A DNA stretch of 46,063 nucleotides from Methanogenium cariaci JCM 10550 (GTDB taxonomy: Archaea; Halobacteriota; Methanomicrobia; Methanomicrobiales; Methanomicrobiaceae), in the NCBI RefSeq assembly GCF_001315945.1, contig NZ_BBBG01000022.1, forward strand, positions 1 through 46,063. The letters run 5' to 3'. A program made the position numbers and the translations under genes. This document shows, piece by piece, positions 18,198-27,878 of this stretch (within the stretch, counting starts at the first letter, position 1; each line of letters starts with the position of its first letter). Below the pieces are notes generated by a model that was not told the origin of the DNA, searched no databases, and worked only from the letters and a program-made list of their open reading frames with translations.

Positions 18198-18671
18198 TCA
18201 TTCATATTGAGGATGGAAATGGGAATCGGCACCCCCCCATACATATCAATCACATCGGGCAGGGGGGGGAATGAGCGTTGTGCGTAGTTTCTGAGTGTCC
18301 CTCTGTCGACTACGATCTCAAGAGCTGCAAGAATCCGGGCGGCATGATGATAGGGGGGGTGCTTTTCAATCAGGGCGTTGCAGAGGTCGACAATGGGCAT
18401 CCCCAATCGGGTATCCGGATAAAACGGCGACTCTGCATAACAAAGTCTTCCGCATTGTTCACAGTGATATCTCTTCACAAATACATGGACCGTATGTTTC
18501 CCTTTTTTGTTTCTGAGAGTGGCAAACCGTTTGCGGCGCATGTCATGCCCCCTTTACCGGTCCGCCGCAGTATGGGCAGGCATCAAGACGGGTAAAGGTG
18601 ATGCCGTCAGCTGAGAGGATCGCTGAAGATACGAGATCTTTGAGCATTGAAGGGATCTGAACCGTGCGCAT
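18198..18671 (-). CDS. Zinc-ribbon plus HTH-like protein, possibly transposase-derived
   Basis: About 155 residues. It begins MRTVQIPSMLKDLVSS, has a first zinc ribbon (ACPYCGGPVKGHDMRRKRF) bridged over a G5 run at 18547-18551, then a second (KRYHCEQCGRLCYAES), and a helical segment (LGMPIVDLCNALIEKHPPYH, HAARILAALEIVVDRGTLRNY) resembling the N-terminal zinc finger and helix-turn-helix of IS-type transposases. No DDE catalytic part follows. If the G7 at 18231 is read as G5 the protein stops at 18198, leaving a clean convergent junction; otherwise it runs on antisense to the neighbouring gene, which is less likely. GGAG lies 10 bases before the ATG. Confidence 0.6.
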
Positions 18672-18699
18672 CGATATATTTCTCCTGTCGGGATAGTTA

Positions 18700-18712
18700 T
18701 CGGTAAATATTT
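18700..18712 (-). promoter_or_regulatory. TATA-like element of the zinc-ribbon/HTH gene
   Basis: The minus strand reads TTAAGAAATATTTACCG here, about 30-40 bases before the ATG at 18671. It leaves room for a short leader containing the GGAG ribosome site. Confidence 0.35.
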
Positions 18713-18834
18713 CTTAAGGGTATGCATTCATCTCAGGCGAACATCATTTCCGTGCAGTCAGTAGCGGGAGATGGGTTTGTTTTTTGTGTCTGGTTTATTA
18801 TGCATTAAAAAAAGAGGAATAGGCAGGTTAGCAG

Positions 18835-19014
18835 ATGTCAAGACGTGCAGTAGACGCTCTGTTTCAGGCGCTGTATCTTCTCACAGATATTCGGTTTATT
18901 CTGCGGGAGACAGCACCTGTCCACGAACTCGATGATGAGCAGAAGGTTCGTGCGGGAAAGGCAATGGAAAAATTGAAAAAACAGGTGACCATTCTTGAGG
19001 AGGAACTGAGCTGA
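18835..19014 (+). CDS. 59-residue helical protein coupled to SepCysS
   Basis: A small complete frame starting ATG at 18835, with the peptide MSRRAVDALFQALYLLTD at its N-terminus and a charged coiled-coil-like end (AGKAMEKLKKQVTILEEELS). Its TGA overlaps the ATG of the SepCysS gene (TGATG), so translation is probably coupled. Methanogens use a small protein, SepCysE, that holds SepRS and SepCysS together; this peptide could play such a part, but it is much shorter than the described SepCysE and I see no clear motif. The amphipathic helices suit protein binding. AGGTTAG is a weak ribosome site. Confidence 0.55.
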   Translation: MSRRAVDALFQALYLLTDIRFILRETAPVHELDDEQKVRAGKAMEKLKKQVTILEEELS

Positions 19015-20197
19015 TGAAATGTACCGCTGATATTGATACCCGTGATGCAGAAGAGCTCTACATTAATATCGATCCCATACAGGCGGGCGGTCGTCTGACC
19101 GTTGATGCCCAGAAGGCGGCACTTGCCTATTCTGACGGATATTCGGTATGTGATAACTGTCGGAAACCATTCCGTCTGGATTATATCAATAAACCCCCGA
19201 TTGCAGATTTTCATCGTGACTGCGCGGAGTGGCTGAACATGGATGCGGTCCGGCTGGTTCCCGGTGCCCGGCGCGGGTTTCAGGCAGTGGCAAGTTCAAT
19301 GGTTGAGAAGGGAGATCCTGTCCTTTTGACAGCCCTTTCCCATTACACGGAATTTGTCTCCCTGGAACAGTCCGGTGCTGACATTCACGAGATCCCGATG
19401 GATGAACACCATCATATCACCGCCGATAACGCTGCGGCACGGATTGAAGATATCACCCGTGAGACCGGGAGGACACCGTCCATTCTCTTTGTGGAACATG
19501 TGGATTACCAGTATGGGAATATCCATGAGATTGCAGAGATTGCAAAGGTGGCTCACCAGTATGACATCCCAGTGCTGTTAAACGGTGCATACAGTGTTGG
19601 AATCATGCCGGTGGACGGTAAGGCACTGGGCGTGGACTTTGTCATTGGTTCCGGACATAAGAGCATGGCCGCCCCAGCCCCCTCGGGGGGGCTTGTTGCA
19701 ACAACAGATGAGTATGCCGACATCGTCTTCCGGACGACGCAGGCCAAAGGAGATATCACCGGCCGCACCTTCGGTATCAAGGAAGTGGAGATGATGGGAT
19801 GCACACTGATGGGGGGGGTGACTGTCGTCGGCCTCATGGCATCATTCCCTGCCGTAAAAGAGCGGGTGCTTCACTGGGACCGTGAAGTAGAAAACAGCAA
19901 CAAGGTCGTGGACGCACTCAGTGCCATCGAGGCAGCCGGATAGAGAGTGACATGCCGCGTGAGCATACACTTACGAGAATCAATACGGTGGATTCCTTTG
20001 ACACGGTGGCTACAACCCATAAAAAGAGAGGTTACTTCCTGTCACAGGCGCTTAAAAAGAAGGGAGTCATCGGCGTTATCCCCGGTTCCACCCGTGTATG
20101 GAAATATAATACCTATGGGCTGACTGATGCACAGATTGCGCATCTCTGCCAGGTATTTCAGGACATTGCCCGGGAAAACGGGCTTACGGTCTTGTAA
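19014..20197 (+). CDS. pscS: Sep-tRNA:Cys-tRNA synthase (SepCysS), frame broken once
   Basis: PLP enzyme that turns O-phosphoseryl-tRNA(Cys) into Cys-tRNA(Cys) in methanogens. The expected residues are visible: INIDPIQAGGRL, the two N-terminal cysteines in GYSVCDNCRKP, the PLP lysine in VIGSGHKSMAA, and the third conserved cysteine in VEMMGCTLMG. The C-terminal part (MPREHTLTRINTVDSFD, KKRGYFLSQALKKKGVIG) is in another frame after a one-base change near 19940. A G8 run at 19811-19818 adds one Gly to MGVTVV, and a G7 at 19686 adds one to PSGLV. About 390 residues overall, the usual length. It follows the 59-residue ORF with overlap. Confidence 0.93.
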
Positions 20198-20329
20198 TCT
20201 TCAGTGGTTTGATAATCCTTTTTGGGAGTATCCCTCCTCTGAGAAATCAGCTATTTTCTTATGCCTGCCTTATCACAGGGAATAAAAAAGGGTGACTTGT
20301 CCCCCCCCTTACGGGTGGGCAGGTAACAA

Positions 20330-20355
20330 TGAAAGGGATCGGATTTTTCCTTTCA
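20330..20355. terminator. Stem-loop between convergent pscS and thiI
   Basis: TGAAAGG at 20330-20336 pairs with CCTTTCA at 20349-20355 around a 12-base loop containing a T5 tract. It lies in the 199-base gap between two gene ends. The gap also holds GGGAGTATCCC at 20224-20234, a short dyad after TTTTT. Either could mark transcript ends; nothing else was recognised in the gap. Confidence 0.35.
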
Positions 20356-20396
20356 GAAATGTGTTATACCAGGGGTCTGCATTTCAGTGGGTGATG

Positions 20397-21609
20397 TTAT
20401 GGAAACGGGCCGCCAATGATTTTCCCGTTCCGTGCCTCGACAATGGTAGCATGCGCCAAGGCATCTTTTAAGATCTCATCGAGTGCAATCTGTGCTTCAT
20501 CGGCGCGTATCACTTCGGGATCTGCCGCAATAGAGGGGGTGCTTTGGGACGATGGTGCACCCGAGGTCTCCGGCATTGTCACGGAAGGTTCCAATCATTC
20601 GTGCCCGGAGAATGATCTCTTCTTTGTCATAGGTCAGCAGCGGACGGAGGATAGGTATTTCCTGAGTGATCACTTCCTGTACCACTCCGAGGTTTGCGAG
20701 GGTCTGTGTTGCCACCTGGCCGATGTTGTCGCCCATTACGATGGCAACCATATTTTCCTGCCGGGCAAATGCTGAGGCCACACGCAGCATGAACCGTTTA
20801 CAGAGGATACAGCGGGTCCGGAGAATTCCTGCGGCAAGAAGTGCATCGTAGAATGGTTCAAGGGGAATGACCGTCATCTGGATTGTTTTTCCCGGGCACC
20901 AGGCAGAGATGGTGGCCAGATTCTTATCTACCGTGCTGCGGACATCTGCACCAGCATGCCTCCCGCCGTCACAGTGGAGAAATACCGGGACACATCCGCG
21001 GCGCATCATCATCCATGTAGCAACCGGAGAGTCAATTCCTGCAGAGAGGAGGGAAAGGAACTTGCCCTGCGTGCCGAGAGGAAGACCTCCCGGCCCCGTT
21101 ATCTGAGTGTCATAGACGATTCCCCCGAATACCCGTGCCTCCGCAAATACCTCATAGTCTGGTGCGGTCAGGTCAACGTGGATGCCGGGACAGCGGTCGA
21201 TGATGCGTGCGCCCGTTGAGGCACCCAGTTCCCGGCTGGTAAATCCTTTCATACCGGACCGTTTTGCACGAACTGCAAATGACATGCCGGGAGCAAGTTT
21301 TTCTGCTGCAAGTCGAGCCGCTGTCTCTTCGATGATATCCCGGTCCGGCGGTGTCATGATGCACTTGCTGACTCCGACAATGCCGAATACCCGTGACGCA
21401 GCCTGTGCAATCCTCTCCGGCTCATCTCCGGTGATGATGATTCTCTCTCTGAACTGTTTAATTGAACATTCCAGCCCTTCTGCTTTAACAGCGGCAGCCA
21501 GGTTATTTGTCAGGATATTGATATAGTATTTCATGACAGATTCGCTCTTCAAAAAAAGCTCACCATATCGTATCATCACCGCTTCGGTTGTTTCCATATA
21601 TTCTTCCAT
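20397..21609 (-). CDS. thiI: tRNA sulfurtransferase/thiazole sulfur-transfer protein ThiI, frame broken once
   Basis: Makes 4-thiouridine in tRNA and, in some organisms, supplies sulfur for thiazole. A THUMP domain (residues about 50-160, FRERIIITGDEPERIAQAAS, FGIVGVSKC) is followed by the ATP pyrophosphatase domain with LLSAGIDSPVATWMMMRRG and CILCKRFMLRVASAFA. No rhodanese domain is present, as in other archaeal members. One frame change occurs at the five-base run near 20535-20539 (AKHPSIAADPEVIRA resumes). The start is ATG at 21609 or 21597; GAGATGAG precedes the former. The Met further upstream at 21747 would be an unusual N-terminal extension. Confidence 0.88.
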
Positions 21610-21737
21610 TCTTCTCATCTCTTCCGGCTGTCCGCGGGCCGGCAATAACCGGAGATATGTTGGCACCAACGGGCAAAGTAGATTGTTACCCTCCTGTAAG
21701 GGCTGAAAAAAAGACAACGCGAAAACACTAATAACGC

Positions 21738-21747
21738 AGATATACAA
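21738..21747 (+). promoter_or_regulatory. TATA-like element for the DUF2150 gene
   Basis: CAGATATACAAT lies about 20 bases before the ATG at 21761, in the gap between divergent thiI and the DUF2150 gene. The spacing suggests a leaderless transcript, and no ribosome site is visible. Confidence 0.35.
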
Positions 21748-21760
21748 TTGAGTAGTAACT

Positions 21761-22387
21761 ATGGCGAAAAAGAAGGAGAAAGTGGAACCACAGTCAGTCC
21801 TGTATTATTTTTATACACAGGAACGGTGGGATAACTGGATTAAGACGCTTGAGGAGATGAGTTTTGAGTATGACGAGGATTCTGAGGAGATGCCGGAAGG
21901 ACTGCAGTCACTCAATAATTTTACCGAAGATATCAACGTATCTGTCCTGAAGATCATCAAACTCTTCCTTCTTGGTAATTATAGTGGCGAGGCAGCCAGA
22001 AAGAAGATTGAGGAAGTCGAGGAGATTGTCATGGGACCTCTGCCCGAAAGTGACATCGCAGATATCGTCTCTGGTGTCCAGATGCGCTTTTTAGTACTCT
22101 TTGCCGGGTGCAAGGCAGTTATTGACGGCACTGCCACCGGTGAGGTAAAAGATCTCATAAAATACGGCAGAACTCTTGGTGATGACCAGGCAGAAGAAGC
22201 CCTTAAAACTGCTGCAACGGTTTGTGCTCTTGTCATCCAGGGGGGGAGTTCGTGCTGTGGAAAATATCTCCGCGGCGAGATGGATGATCCGACACTCTTT
22301 GATGATTGGCTGATTGAGGTGGATGATATCGGGAATGGACTCAAGACCCTCAAAAACTTTGATGAGCAGTTTGGAGAAGGAATTTGA
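21761..22387 (+). CDS. DUF2150 family protein
   Basis: A 208-residue archaeal protein of unknown function, intact. The N-terminus is basic (MAKKKEKVEPQSVLYYFY) and the body is acidic and helical (ERWDNWIKTLEEMSFEYDED, DINVSVLKIIKLFLLGNYSG, IVSGVQMRFLVLFAGCKAVI). The pattern matches DUF2150, which occurs in methanogens. There are no membrane segments. Its stop overlaps the next start by four bases (TTGA), so the two are coupled. A G6 or G7 run at 22241 probably adds a Gly. Confidence 0.7.
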   Translation: MAKKKEKVEPQSVLYYFYTQERWDNWIKTLEEMSFEYDEDSEEMPEGLQSLNNFTEDINVSVLKIIKLFLLGNYSGEAARKKIEEVEEIVMGPLPESDIADIVSGVQMRFLVLFAGCKAVIDGTATGEVKDLIKYGRTLGDDQAEEALKTAATVCALVIQGGSSCCGKYLRGEMDDPTLFDDWLIEVDDIGNGLKTLKNFDEQFGEGI

Positions 22388-22845
22388 TCGCCGCAAAGGC
22401 CAGATTCAGATATGCAAAAAAACTCCAGAGGATAGCAGGGTATCGTGTACCTGATTTTGCCTTTAACGGGGGGGCATTCATGGATATTCTGGTCTCGTCT
22501 CTGGATTATGATTCCCTTGACCGCACCATGCGGTCACAAATCATTCAATTTTACAAGGATTTTCTTGAATGCAAATGCAAAGAGTCGCCCCAGTGCGGAT
22601 GCCCGGAGAGAAAGTTTGCCCTGAAAATTCTTGAACTCCGTCGCCTTGGACTTGACCACCGGCAGATCAGTGAAATTCTGGTGGATGATTATGGTGTGGA
22701 GATTTACCCCCCCACTGATATTCTGAGTTTTCTGGAAGATAGTGTACACACTCTTGAGGCAATCCGTGATGTGGCACGGATTGAAGGGAAAGAGAAACTT
22801 CTGCAGGAAACAATTGATGCAATCCGTGAGATTGAAGGGAAATAA
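22384..22845 (+). CDS. Stand-alone DUF5814-like domain protein
   Basis: About 150 residues. The cysteine-rich centre (CKCKESPQCGCPERKF) and the following LRRLGLDHRQISEILVDDYG and FLEDSVHTLEAIRDVARIEG resemble the accessory DUF5814-type domain found in some archaeal DEAD/DEAH helicases. Here no helicase core is attached. The start is probably TTG at 22384 overlapping the DUF2150 stop, with GGAGAAGG upstream; an ATG at 22480 is an alternative. The four cysteines suggest a metal site. C7 runs at 22469 and 22708 add single residues without breaking frame. Confidence 0.6.
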   Translation: MIAAKARFRYAKKLQRIAGYRVPDFAFNGGAFMDILVSSLDYDSLDRTMRSQIIQFYKDFLECKCKESPQCGCPERKFALKILELRRLGLDHRQISEILVDDYGVEIYPPTDILSFLEDSVHTLEAIRDVARIEGKEKLLQETIDAIREIEGK

Positions 22846-22846
22846 C

Positions 22847-23215
22847 ATGTATTTTCATCCCCCTTTCAGTCCCGTGTGTCATAAGAATACTGTCATTGAT
22901 TTTTGTGGTGAAGAGAGGGCACATTTCACCGGACAGTATTCAGCAGGGGAAGTCTCCGCTATCGGTGCCAGTTGCGATTTTTCACCATCTTTGCTGCAAA
23001 AAACGGGAAAAATTGCAATGATAAACGACAGGCTGGATACTCCTTATTTTTACAGAGGTGAAAAGAGAGAAGAGAGGCGTACAGAGAGTATAGGTACTTT
23101 GCATAGATTCCTGGTAACACCCGGTGGCCCGGCGGCCACTGCTCTCCGGTGTGGTTCTGTGTTCCGGCTGCCGTTGCAAAGATGTCCACGTATTCAACGA
23201 TGCGGCGTCCAATGA
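22847..23215 (+). CDS. Doubtful ORF after the DUF5814 gene
   Basis: An ATG two bases past the preceding stop, with GAAGGGAA upstream, opens a frame of 122 residues (MYFHPPFSPVCHK, VIDFCGEERAHFTG). It has no recognisable domain. The minus strand is also open over much of the stretch 22959-23386. Sequence after 23087 looks non-coding in all frames or belongs to a damaged gene. Position favours a small gene; composition does not decide. The region 22846-23366 otherwise shows nothing I can name. Confidence 0.25.
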   Translation: MYFHPPFSPVCHKNTVIDFCGEERAHFTGQYSAGEVSAIGASCDFSPSLLQKTGKIAMINDRLDTPYFYRGEKREERRTESIGTLHRFLVTPGGPAATALRCGSVFRLPLQRCPRIQRCGVQ

Positions 23216-23366
23216 CGTATTCCGGCCGGGGGGGGATGCGAAAGATGCAGTGCAAATCAGGTCGCAACACCATCTCCAGAGATACAAGCGTACAAAGAAT
23301 AACGGAAGGGGGGGGATTGCCCTGCTGCCGCCCGGCATTCTATGACGGTTCAAAAAAAGGAGCGTC

Positions 23367-24473
23367 TTAGAGTATTCCCATCTCACTCAGACGGGTCGGG
23401 AGATACTCCTTGGTGACGAAGTCCAGTCCCCCCCTGCTTGCAAAGGCCTGTTGTTCTGATTTCAGACCGATCTCAAGCTGAAGCTGGATCTGTGTTCTCC
23501 AGTATTCGGTGTCAAACCGGGGGGGATCGGTGAGAATGGCTTTCAGGGCGGCGGTATCCCCCTCGGTGAGATGATCTGATGGCAGGTTATAGTCACTGAT
23601 GTCACTCGGCTGCACACCGACGAACCGGGCCCCCCCGGGTGTGGCAAGCAGGTCTGACATGTGGGCTGCCTTGATGGAGCCATAGGCGATGCTTGCAAAG
23701 ATGCGGTATGACCAGGGGGGGTCACCATCCGTAAAGATCACAACCGGGATACCCAGTTCATTGTTCATTCGTTTGAGCATGCGCCGGGTGGAGCGTGCCG
23801 GTTGACCCTTGAGGTGGAGAAGGATGGCGTTATGCTTTTCATCAAATCCGTTCTCCATTAACCGGGCATACATACCACCAGTCTCCATTGCGATCACAAA
23901 GGAGGCGTCATGATCGAGAAACTTGATATTTTCCACGTTTGAAGGGATGGGATACCCTGCTTCCCCCCCCACATCCTCCTGACAGTGGATGTCACGGTTT
24001 CCCCCCCGCTTGGTCTGTTCCCTGAGGCGCAGTGGGCCGTAGATGGACGCACCATCCTCTTCCGGGCGCAAGTGGAATGCCTCCCGGGAGAGACTGGTGA
24101 CAATCTCCAGATCCTCCACCAGCATATTGCTCTCATCCTGTGCCGCGAACTTTGCCCGTTTCCAACCTTCTGAGATGTAATACATCTCCCTAAGGGTCGA
24201 TGAGCGGGACTCAATGAGCTGCTGCTTTAAAAATCCGACGACATATGCCATCTTCAGGATATGCTGTGCGCTCTTTGCGGAATTTGCTGTCCGTGTTGTT
24301 CCTTTGCTTCCGTATTTCCAGACCTCGGTCTTTGGATCGTATTCGATGTTTGCCTTCGTCCGTGTAGGTAGCGTGATTGTGGGAACCCGGCCATCTGCCA
24401 TCTGGCCGTACCAGTCTGCAGCGATTGATACCAACCGTTCCTGTGTTATTCTGTCCTTTTCAGTATTCGCCAT
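23367..24473 (-). CDS. top6A: DNA topoisomerase VI subunit A
   Basis: Spo11-like DNA-cleaving subunit of the type IIB topoisomerase. The catalytic tyrosine lies in [12 protein letters not shown] (about residue 98), the TOPRIM Glu in [13 protein letters not shown] and the acidic pair in [20 protein letters not shown]. At 368 residues the frame is fully open, yet it holds six G/C runs (23428, 23519, 23630, 23715, 23963, 24001). Each gives a Gly-Gly or Pro-Pro; at invariant motifs (TDGDPW, TPGARF, DPRF) the family has only one. So each run looks exactly three bases too long. It follows top6B after a 45-base gap. Confidence 0.96.
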   Translation of the reverse strand: MANTEKDRITQERLVSIAADWYGQMADGRVPTITLPTRTKANIEYDPKTEVWKYGSKGTTRTANSAKSAQHILKMAYVVGFLKQQLIESRSSTLREMYYISEGWKRAKFAAQDESNMLVEDLEIVTSLSREAFHLRPEEDGASIYGPLRLREQTKRGGNRDIHCQEDVGGEAGYPIPSNVENIKFLDHDASFVIAMETGGMYARLMENGFDEKHNAILLHLKGQPARSTRRMLKRMNNELGIPVVIFTDGDPPWSYRIFASIAYGSIKAAHMSDLLATPGGARFVGVQPSDISDYNLPSDHLTEGDTAALKAILTDPPRFDTEYWRTQIQLQLEIGLKSEQQAFASRGGLDFVTKEYLPTRLSEMGIL

Positions 24474-24518
24474 CGAGATCCACCACTACTTTCATCTTCT
24501 CATCTACACCGCGGATAT

Positions 24519-26278
24519 CTATTGAACCTCTGCCCTTTCCAGGATACGTGCCTTCCATGCGGACTCCGGTTCAATTGCAGTCCGCCATACGGCATTGAAC
24601 TCGCAACCGATGGTATCGATGAAATCCGGTTTCGGCACGGCCTCTTCCGGATTGTCTTCAGAGAGACTGTAAACCATCACCTCAATCGGTTTTCGGGTGT
24701 AGTTTACCACAGAGATCCCGACCATCCCGTCTTCCGTCTTTTTCTTTGCCACCACCCGGCGCATGATCTGACCTTCAATCGGTGAGATGTCGGGGGGAGG
24801 GAGTTCAACAATTTCTGCGACCTTCTCTGCAATATCCGGGATGATGGAGCAGACCGCACGTGCACGGTCTTCCGCGAGTTTGTTGCGGTCCCGTTTGTTG
24901 ATAAATGCCTTCAGTTCGCGGCCCAGATCCTGAAGGGCGAGGGTGATCTCTTTTTCCATCTCAGGGATGGCCGCGATTGCATCCTTTGATTCAGATGTAA
25001 AGGGCACATTTGTCGAGGCTACATGAACGAGAAGGAGCACGGGACCAAGCGGAAGGGACTGCTGGGAGAGATTATATGATCGCCAGTTTATTCCCGTGAC
25101 TGCGGTTGTGATTGCACAGGCGCCCTGCTGATAGAGCAGCGGCACCCGGTTCGCAAACCTCAGGAGTTGTGCCTGTCCTTCCTGATCCAGTTTCCCTCCA
25201 TAGCCAATGGCTGCCTCGACAATGAACGGGTGGCCGGAGAATACCTGTGACTTTCGGGTTCGTGCCTTTACAAAGTCCAGTTCAAACTCCTTTTCCAGTC
25301 CCTGCACGATCATCTCCTCGCCTATCGGAGAGAGGCAGAGGGAGGCAGGGGGGCGGGGGGGGTACATCCACTTCCTGCATGGCCACAAGCAGTGCCTTGA
25401 GGTGTTCTGATGAGAGGCCTTTTGCCTTTCGTGTGCCCTTGATGCCTGCGAGCTTCTGCATCTGCTCTGCACTCTTCTGGCCCACGCGTGAGAACCCGTT
25501 CACAAGGAAGTCATGCAGATTGTCGGTCGAGGTGGCGGCCATCCGTTTCAGGGTGCCAAATTCAATCCCGTGGGGGGTGCGGGGGCAATCGCCTGTGGCG
25601 AAACGATGATCTCGTCACTGACCCGTTCAAAAGAATATCGTTCCCCCCCATCGATATCGGCCTGAATCCGGGCATGCGGGTTGACCACCGCTGTATACTT
25701 CAGGTAATCAGTGAGTCGGCGTTTGGCAGCAAGTGAGCCGGTAAATTCCAGCTCGATTCTGGTGCCGTGTGTCCGGTCCCAGTCATATTCCTCTTTTCTG
25801 ATGATTTCCGGTTCATTTTTTTCTGTCCGGATCATCAGGTCAAACAGGTAGGCCGGTTTGTCTGCACCGGTGCGTGAAATGACGCGTGCAGGGACGCCGG
25901 TTGTCAGCTGAGCGAAGAGAACCGCTGCGGATATCCCGATACCCTGCTGGCCTCTGCTCTGGCGGATCTGATGAAACCGGGATCCATACAGGAGTTTTCC
26001 GAATACATAGGGGGGGACATTGTCCGGGATAATGCCCGGGCCGTTATCCTCGACTGCTATCCGGATGGTCTCTTTGGTGAGTTTTGTGATGGATACCCAG
26101 ATGTCAGGAAGTACTTCCGCCTCTTCACAGGCATCCAGGGAGTTATCCACCGCCTCTTTGATGGTGGTGATGATGCCGCGGTTGGTGAATCAAATCCTAA
26201 GAGGTGCTTGTTTTTTTCAAAGAATTCTGCAACACTGATACTCTTCTGCTGTGATGCCAGCTTCTCGGCTATTGCCAC
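24519..26278 (-). CDS. top6B: DNA topoisomerase VI subunit B, frame broken
   Basis: ATP-binding subunit with a GHKL fold. The N-terminus [19 protein letters not shown] leads to the ATP motifs [19 protein letters not shown] and [11 protein letters not shown], then the transducer and a C-terminal Ig-like part ([15 protein letters not shown]). Frame changes lie at 26180-26181 (GG where GGG restores SPTRGIITTI), near 25567-25585 (G6 and G5 runs where AIAPHPHGIEFG is expected) and near 25345-25360 (two runs in a proline-rich linker). The start is probably GTG at 26278, overlapping the HisS stop at 26269. The order hisS-top6B-top6A suggests one transcript. Confidence 0.93.
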
Positions 26279-27514
26279 TCCTGGCTCACCCCGCGTATTG
26301 CCTCCGCAACACCGCACTCGTTCTGGTTTCCTGTCGTCAGGTTTCTGAGTGTTACTGTGCCCCCTGCCATCTCCCGTTCACCGGCGAGAACGGCATAATG
26401 CGCCTTCTTTGCCGCATGTTTCATCTGTGCACCGATGCCACGATCCAGCAGGTTAATCTCTGTCCGGAACCCGGCATCCCGGAACTGCCGTGAGATGGAG
26501 AACGCATATTCCCGTGCCTCTTTGGTATAGAGCACGGCGATGACGGTGTCCTCAGGGGGGGTGGGCACCTCACCAAGTGAGACCATCACCCGGTCAAACC
26601 CGATGCCGAATCCACAGGATCCGACATCATCGCCGCCGAAGAGATGAGCGAGGCGGTAGGCCCCCCGCCGCCGATGATCTGGTTTTCCGCCCCGAGGTTG
26701 TCTGCAAACCCTTCAAAGACCATGCCAGTGTAGTAATCTAGTCCGCGGACGATGCCATAGTTCTGGCGGAACACGGTGCCTTCGTTTTCCAGGACATTAA
26801 CCACTGACTCAATGCGTTCCTGTTCAGGGATGGGGCCGGTAATGGCAAACACCTCGTCTGTCGTGTCAGCCTCAAGCAGTCCTTTCAACGAGGATTCAAG
26901 GTCTTCCAGATGCCATGAATCAAGGGTCTCCTCCAGACCTTCGATGTTTTTCTTATCCAGGAGGGCCATGATCGTCCTCTTCCGGTCTTCGGGTAAATCA
27001 CGGAGGATGGCCCGCATCGGGGAGAGATGACCGACATGGAGGTCATAGGTGACGCCTGCTGCACGCAGAATGTCATCTGCGAGGAGAATTGCTTCGGCAT
27101 CCCCCCCTTCCGGTGTGTCGGCACCGATGAGTTCTGCACCAAACTGCCAGAACTGACGGTACCTGCCTTTCTGGGGGCGTTCATACCGGTAACAGTCCGA
27201 GAGGTAGCACCAGCGAAGGGGGGGTTTTGCAAGCATTTTTGCTTCGTTCACATACATCCGCAGGACTGCTGCGGTGCCTTCGGGACGCAGTGCGAGTGCC
27301 CGTCCGCCCTTGTCTTCAAAGGTGTACATCTCATGGATGATGCCTTCCCCCCCGAACGGATGGTATAGAGCTCCTGTGTCTCGAACGTGGGTGTGCAGAC
27401 TTCACGGTATCCCCCCCACCGCCGTGCTGCCTCGCGCATCTTTTTCTCAGTATTCCTGCGGAATTCCATCTCATCGGGAAGAAAGTCCCGTGTACCTCGC
27501 GGTCGCTGTATCAT
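26269..27514 (-). CDS. hisS: Histidyl-tRNA synthetase, frame broken
   Basis: Class II aminoacyl-tRNA synthetase for tRNA(His). [15 protein letters not shown] starts the protein; motif 2 is [15 protein letters not shown] with [16 protein letters not shown], and the histidine-specific [13 protein letters not shown] is present. Motif 3 ([11 protein letters not shown]) appears only after correcting the C6 run at 26661-26666 to C4. A second break is the C7 run at 27346-27352 ([14 protein letters not shown] expected). In-frame runs at 27411, 27218 and 26550 add Gly or Pro to WGY, KPLRW and TPED. The ATG at 27514 has GGAGAG upstream and begins 5 bases after the stop of the membrane protein gene. Confidence 0.94.
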
Positions 27515-27518
27515 ATAT

Positions 27519-27878
27519 CTATTTCTCTCCTTTTTTGGGGGGGATTTTTGCCCCCCCGGATATCTGTATCGGCACTGTTCCCAGTAACCGGTCTGTTGCG
27601 GTGGCACCAGAACCAAAGAGTTTCGTTCGCTCCACTCTCCCCCCCTGCAGGTATAATGCGATGAGGACGATGCCTAATCCAAGGAATTCGGCCTGCTGGT
27701 ATGCGAAATAGATCCCCCCCATCGATGCAAATGCGGTGAAGAGTACCCCCCCCATATACGCAGCCTTTCGGTATGTCTGGTCACCGGTCCGGTAAAAAAT
27801 TCGTGCATCACGCAGCCAGAGGAATGCCACTCCGATGACTCCGAAGATGGTTACATAGAGAAGGTATGTTGATGCCAT
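27519..27878 (-). CDS. Small integral membrane protein, unrecognised
   Basis: About 119 residues, starting MASTYLLYVTIFGVIGVAFL. Three hydrophobic segments are seen (residues 1-20, about 40-60, about 65-85), with a basic segment RDARIFYRTGDQTYRKAAY between the first two. The tail is polar. The reading frame is intact but has five G/C runs (27535, 27551, 27638, 27712, 27747). An earlier Met at 27926 would overlap the divergent larB start, so the start at 27878 is chosen; with a TATA-like element about 20-30 bases upstream it would be leaderless. It is the first gene of the hisS-top6BA unit. Function unknown. Confidence 0.6.
   Translation of the reverse strand: MASTYLLYVTIFGVIGVAFLWLRDARIFYRTGDQTYRKAAYMGGVLFTAFASMGGIYFAYQQAEFLGLGIVLIALYLQGGRVERTKLFGSGATATDRLLGTVPIQISGGAKIPPKKGEK

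Noticed and set aside
21610..21747. N-terminal extension of ThiI starting at 21747
   Set aside because: The extra 46-50 residues have no counterpart in the family and would cover the promoter region shared with the DUF2150 gene.
26650..26670. Programmed frameshifting in hisS and other essential genes at G/C runs
   Set aside because: Breaks occur in nearly every gene, in both directions and at varied offsets, without a shared slippery site or downstream structure. Transcriptional slippage restoring all of them is possible in principle but less likely than sequence error.
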